A stretch of DNA of 6,874 nt from the NCBI GenBank assembly GCA_943325655.2, contig CALPQG020000141.1:1-6874 (forward strand), read 5' to 3'. The stretch comes from Bifidobacterium breve. GTDB taxonomy: Bacteria; Bacteroidota; Bacteroidia; Cytophagales; UBA9547. The translations under genes were made by a program, and so were the position numbers. Shown here one piece after another: positions 5,171-6,874 of the stretch. How positions within the stretch are numbered: the first letter of the stretch is position 1; each line of letters begins with the position of its first letter. The notes below the pieces were generated by a model. It was not told the origin of the DNA. It saw only the letters and a program-made list of their open reading frames with translations, and did no database searches.

Positions 5171-6222
5171 TTGGAGACGGTCACGTTAGATTCCAAATCA
5201 TGCTTAATGTCTTCAACAGCGCTGTATTCACCACGATTGGCTAGCCAATTGCGTTGTGCACGAAACAGCAATGCTTTTTGAGCTGCATCAACATGAATAT
5301 TTTCACCTCCCCAGATTTCAAAAGCAGGATCTTGCAAAGCCCTGCCAAATGAAAACGACAATGGCCAGGGAAGTTTGAAACCAAACTTCTGGTTCATGGC
5401 ATTTAACCGCCCTGTGGCCAATTTACTTGATTGTCCTCCCGACAACAATACGATTCCCGCGACTGCCGCTGGAACACAATTCAAAAAGCAATTCACAGTA
5501 GCTTCGGCAACTTCCTGTATCGATTCCTGTTGTTTACAATTTAATCCCGGAACAACCATATTGGGTTTCAGAAACAGCCCTTCTAAGGCAACTCCATGAA
5601 TATAAAGTTGGTTAAAAAGTGACCTGAGTACTTTTTCGGTTGCTTCTTTGCATTGACTTAAGGTATGATCACCCTCCATAAGCACCTCGGGCTCCACGAT
5701 TGGAACCAATCCTGCTTCCTGGCAAAAAGCGGCATAAATGGCCAAAGCGTGTGTATTTGATTCGATACAGGCATCGGTTGGCATTCCTTCTCCTATGGTA
5801 ATTACGGCCCTCCACTTTGCAAATCTGGCTCCCATGGCGTAATACTCTTGGAGCCTCTCAGACAAATTATCAAGGCCTTCCGTGATCCTTTCTCCGTCAT
5901 GATTGGGCATTGCCACCGTACCATTATCCACTTTAATCCCGGCAATTATTCCTGCATCATCAATCAGTTTCATAAATGAAGTACCGTCTAACTTCTCCTG
6001 TCGGATAGTTTCGTCGCTCAGAATTACACCACTGATATAAGCATTTAGACTTGGGGTAGTCAAAATCAATTCTCTATAAGCCCTTCGGCTTTCGACAGCA
6101 CTTGATATTCCTAAAACTGCAAACCGTTTGTTGCAAGTATTGATACTTTCATCCATGGCTAACAAACCTTTGTCCTGGGCAACCATTTTTTTTGCTGTAT
6201 TGGTTAATTCTTGCATGTCCAT
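5167..6222 (-). CDS. fba: Fructose-bisphosphate aldolase, class I (animal-type)
   Basis: This enzyme reversibly cleaves fructose-1,6-bisphosphate into dihydroxyacetone phosphate and glyceraldehyde-3-phosphate, through a Schiff base and without metal. The protein aligns along its length with muscle-type aldolase. It has LLAMDES (D24), GIKVDNGT (K97), FAKWR (K136), IVEPEVL (E177, E179), the Schiff-base lysine K219 in FLKPNMVVPG, the phosphate loop LSGGQS (S261) and SFGRAL (R294). All key catalytic residues are present. The 351 residues are slightly shorter than animal enzymes, and the C-terminal regulatory tyrosine tail is absent. The start used (MDMQEL) has a second Met two codons later; there is only a weak A-rich stretch before it. 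It is followed with a 4-base overlap by the HAD phosphatase and preceded by ppsA 132 bases upstream. This places it in a carbon-metabolism cluster that could run towards gluconeogenesis. Confidence 0.96.
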   Translation of the reverse strand: MDMQELTNTAKKMVAQDKGLLAMDESINTCNKRFAVLGISSAVESRRAYRELILTTPSLNAYISGVILSDETIRQEKLDGTSFMKLIDDAGIIAGIKVDNGTVAMPNHDGERITEGLDNLSERLQEYYAMGARFAKWRAVITIGEGMPTDACIESNTHALAIYAAFCQEAGLVPIVEPEVLMEGDHTLSQCKEATEKVLRSLFNQLYIHGVALEGLFLKPNMVVPGLNCKQQESIQEVAEATVNCFLNCVPAAVAGIVLLSGGQSSKLATGRLNAMNQKFGFKLPWPLSFSFGRALQDPAFEIWGGENIHVDAAQKALLFRAQRNWLANRGEYSAVEDIKHDLESNVTVSK

Positions 6223-6243
6223 CTTTGATAGATTTAAAAGTTA

Positions 6244-6259
6244 AAAAAGTTAAAAATCA
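6244..6259 (-). repeat. Copy 1 of 16-base imperfect direct repeat upstream of the aldolase gene
   Basis: The plus-strand sequence AAAAAGTTAAAAATCA matches AAAAAGTTTAAAATCA at 6311-6326 in 15 of 16 positions, 67 bases apart. A partial further copy (AAAAGTTAAAAA) overlaps it at 6236-6247. The copies flank the palindrome at 6271-6287. They may be protein-binding sites in the aldolase leader, but low-complexity A/T sequence makes a chance match possible. Confidence 0.35.
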
Positions 6260-6270
6260 TTGGCACTAAT

Positions 6271-6287
6271 TTGTTAAAGTTTTACAA
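6271..6287. promoter_or_regulatory. 17-base near-perfect palindrome upstream of the aldolase gene (candidate operator)
   Basis: TTGTTAAAGTTTTACAA is symmetric about its central G in seven of eight base pairs (TTGT-x-AAA-G-TTT-x-ACAA). It lies 49 bases before the aldolase start, in the only sizeable spacer of the minus-strand gene run. Length and symmetry fit a binding site for a dimeric regulator. I cannot name the regulator, and no convincing promoter boxes are visible nearby. Confidence 0.4.
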
Positions 6288-6310
6288 GTTGCCGATAAAT
6301 TAGGAAGGAT

Positions 6311-6326
6311 AAAAAGTTTAAAATCA
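6311..6326 (-). repeat. Copy 2 of 16-base imperfect direct repeat upstream of the aldolase gene
   Basis: AAAAAGTTTAAAATCA (plus strand) differs from the copy at 6244-6259 at one position. It lies on the ppsA side of the palindrome, so the two copies flank that site almost symmetrically. Confidence 0.35.
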
Positions 6327-6337
6327 AATGCCCATTG

Positions 6338-6351
6338 GGTTAAAATTAACC
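6338..6351. repeat. Short inverted repeat just after the ppsA stop
   Basis: GGTTAA (6338-6343) and TTAACC (6346-6351) are separated by two bases, three bases past the ppsA stop codon. The loop is too small for a proper RNA hairpin and no T-run follows directly, so it is a poor terminator. A protein site is possible. Read-through from ppsA into the aldolase gene cannot be excluded. Confidence 0.35.
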
Positions 6352-6354
6352 TAC

Positions 6355-6874
6355 TTAATGTGTTACCGCAATCGGGAGCACCGCTTCCGCCTGAAGCACA
6401 TTTTGTAATCCTTTTAAATAGGCATCAGGATTAAAAGAAATACTGTCAATTTCCAATTCTACCAAGAACTTGGCAAACTCAGGAGAATCACTTGGACCTT
6501 GTCCGCAAATCCCTATTTTTTTATGTTTTGCTTTTACTTTTTGGATGACGTTTTGAATAGACATTTTAATGGCTTCATTGTTTTCATCAAACAACCCTGA
6601 AATGATAGATGAATCACGGTCTATTCCTAAAGTCAATTGGGTCAAGTCATTGGATCCGATTGAAAATCCGTCAAAGACTTCTGCAAACTCATCGGCTAAA
6701 ATGACATTGCTGGGAATTTCACACATCACATAGATTTCTAATTTGTTCTCCCCTTGAATCAAGCCATAGTCTTTCATTAACTGAATTACTTTTTTACCTT
6801 CTTCCACAGTTCTACAAAATGGAATCATCAGTTTCACATTGTCGAATCCCATTTCATTGCGGACTACTTTCATG
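6355..6874 (-). CDS. ppsA: Phosphoenolpyruvate synthase, C-terminal part (5' end outside window)
   Basis: PpsA converts pyruvate, ATP and water to PEP, AMP and phosphate, the entry step of gluconeogenesis from pyruvate. Only the last ~173 residues of a protein usually near 800 are present. They belong to the PEP-utilising TIM-barrel domain. Visible landmarks are EMGFDNVKLMIPFCRTVEEG, IYVMCEIPSNVILADEFAE, the GSNDLTQLTLGIDRD segment and GICGQGPSDSPEF, which carries the catalytic cysteine of the family. GSNDLTQ and CGQGPSD favour PEP synthase over pyruvate phosphate dikinase or PTS enzyme I, which share this domain. The frame stays open through the right edge; the first visible ATG (6871-6873) is an internal methionine. 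It ends in AVTH, 132 bases before the aldolase gene on the same strand. Confidence 0.94.
   Translation of the reverse strand, partial: MKVVRNEMGFDNVKLMIPFCRTVEEGKKVIQLMKDYGLIQGENKLEIYVMCEIPSNVILADEFAEVFDGFSIGSNDLTQLTLGIDRDSSIISGLFDENNEAIKMSIQNVIQKVKAKHKKIGICGQGPSDSPEFAKFLVELEIDSISFNPDAYLKGLQNVLQAEAVLPIAVTH

Noticed and set aside
5375..5599. 74-codon plus-strand open frame inside the aldolase gene
   Set aside because: It is antisense to the region coding for the Schiff-base lysine and phosphate loop; no independent evidence for a gene.
1..6874. CRISPR array, insertion sequence, prophage or RNA gene
   Set aside because: No regularly spaced repeats, transposase or integrase motifs, or tRNA/rRNA-like sequences were seen, and the protein genes leave no spacer longer than 132 bases.

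Overview
The window reads as a stretch of ordinary chromosome from a member of the Bacteroidota. This rests on the AT-rich base composition, the near absence of Shine-Dalgarno sequences before clear start codons, and protein types that resemble Bacteroidota versions (the GCFWC form of MsrA, the toxin-antitoxin pair ending in DCRQNP, an animal-type class I aldolase). The phylum is an inference from these traits; I cannot place the genus. I see no rRNA, tRNA, CRISPR array, phage or insertion sequence, and no gene-free stretch longer than 132 bases.

Left part, plus strand (1-2387): the 3' end of dapF (diaminopimelate epimerase, lysine and peptidoglycan precursor synthesis), then a compact two-gene type II toxin-antitoxin module, then rdgB (house-cleaning XTP/dITP pyrophosphatase) overlapping by 4 bases with a uridine-kinase-like P-loop kinase. 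The toxin-antitoxin module is visibly more AT-rich than its neighbours. It is bracketed by an exact 9-base direct repeat and preceded by a 13-bp perfect hairpin that includes the dapF stop codon, so it looks like a cassette dropped between housekeeping genes.

Right part, minus strand (6874-2428, read right to left): the 3' end of ppsA (phosphoenolpyruvate synthase), a 132-base spacer rich in repeats and palindromes, a class I fructose-bisphosphate aldolase overlapping by 4 bases with a HAD-IIB sugar-phosphatase-like gene, a small helical protein of unknown function, a PPK2-type polyphosphate kinase and msrA. The two converging halves meet at a strong bidirectional terminator (2386-2429).

Functionally, the minus-strand genes suggest central carbon and phosphate metabolism: pyruvate to PEP (PpsA), triose phosphates to and from fructose-1,6-bisphosphate (aldolase), a translationally coupled phosphatase of unknown substrate, and polyphosphate-driven nucleotide phosphorylation (PPK2), followed by repair of oxidised methionine (MsrA). 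I found no clearly new multi-gene system. The best leads are the aldolase/HAD pair with its symmetric upstream sites, the bracketed toxin-antitoxin cassette, and a kinase lacking the usual uridine-recognition residues.
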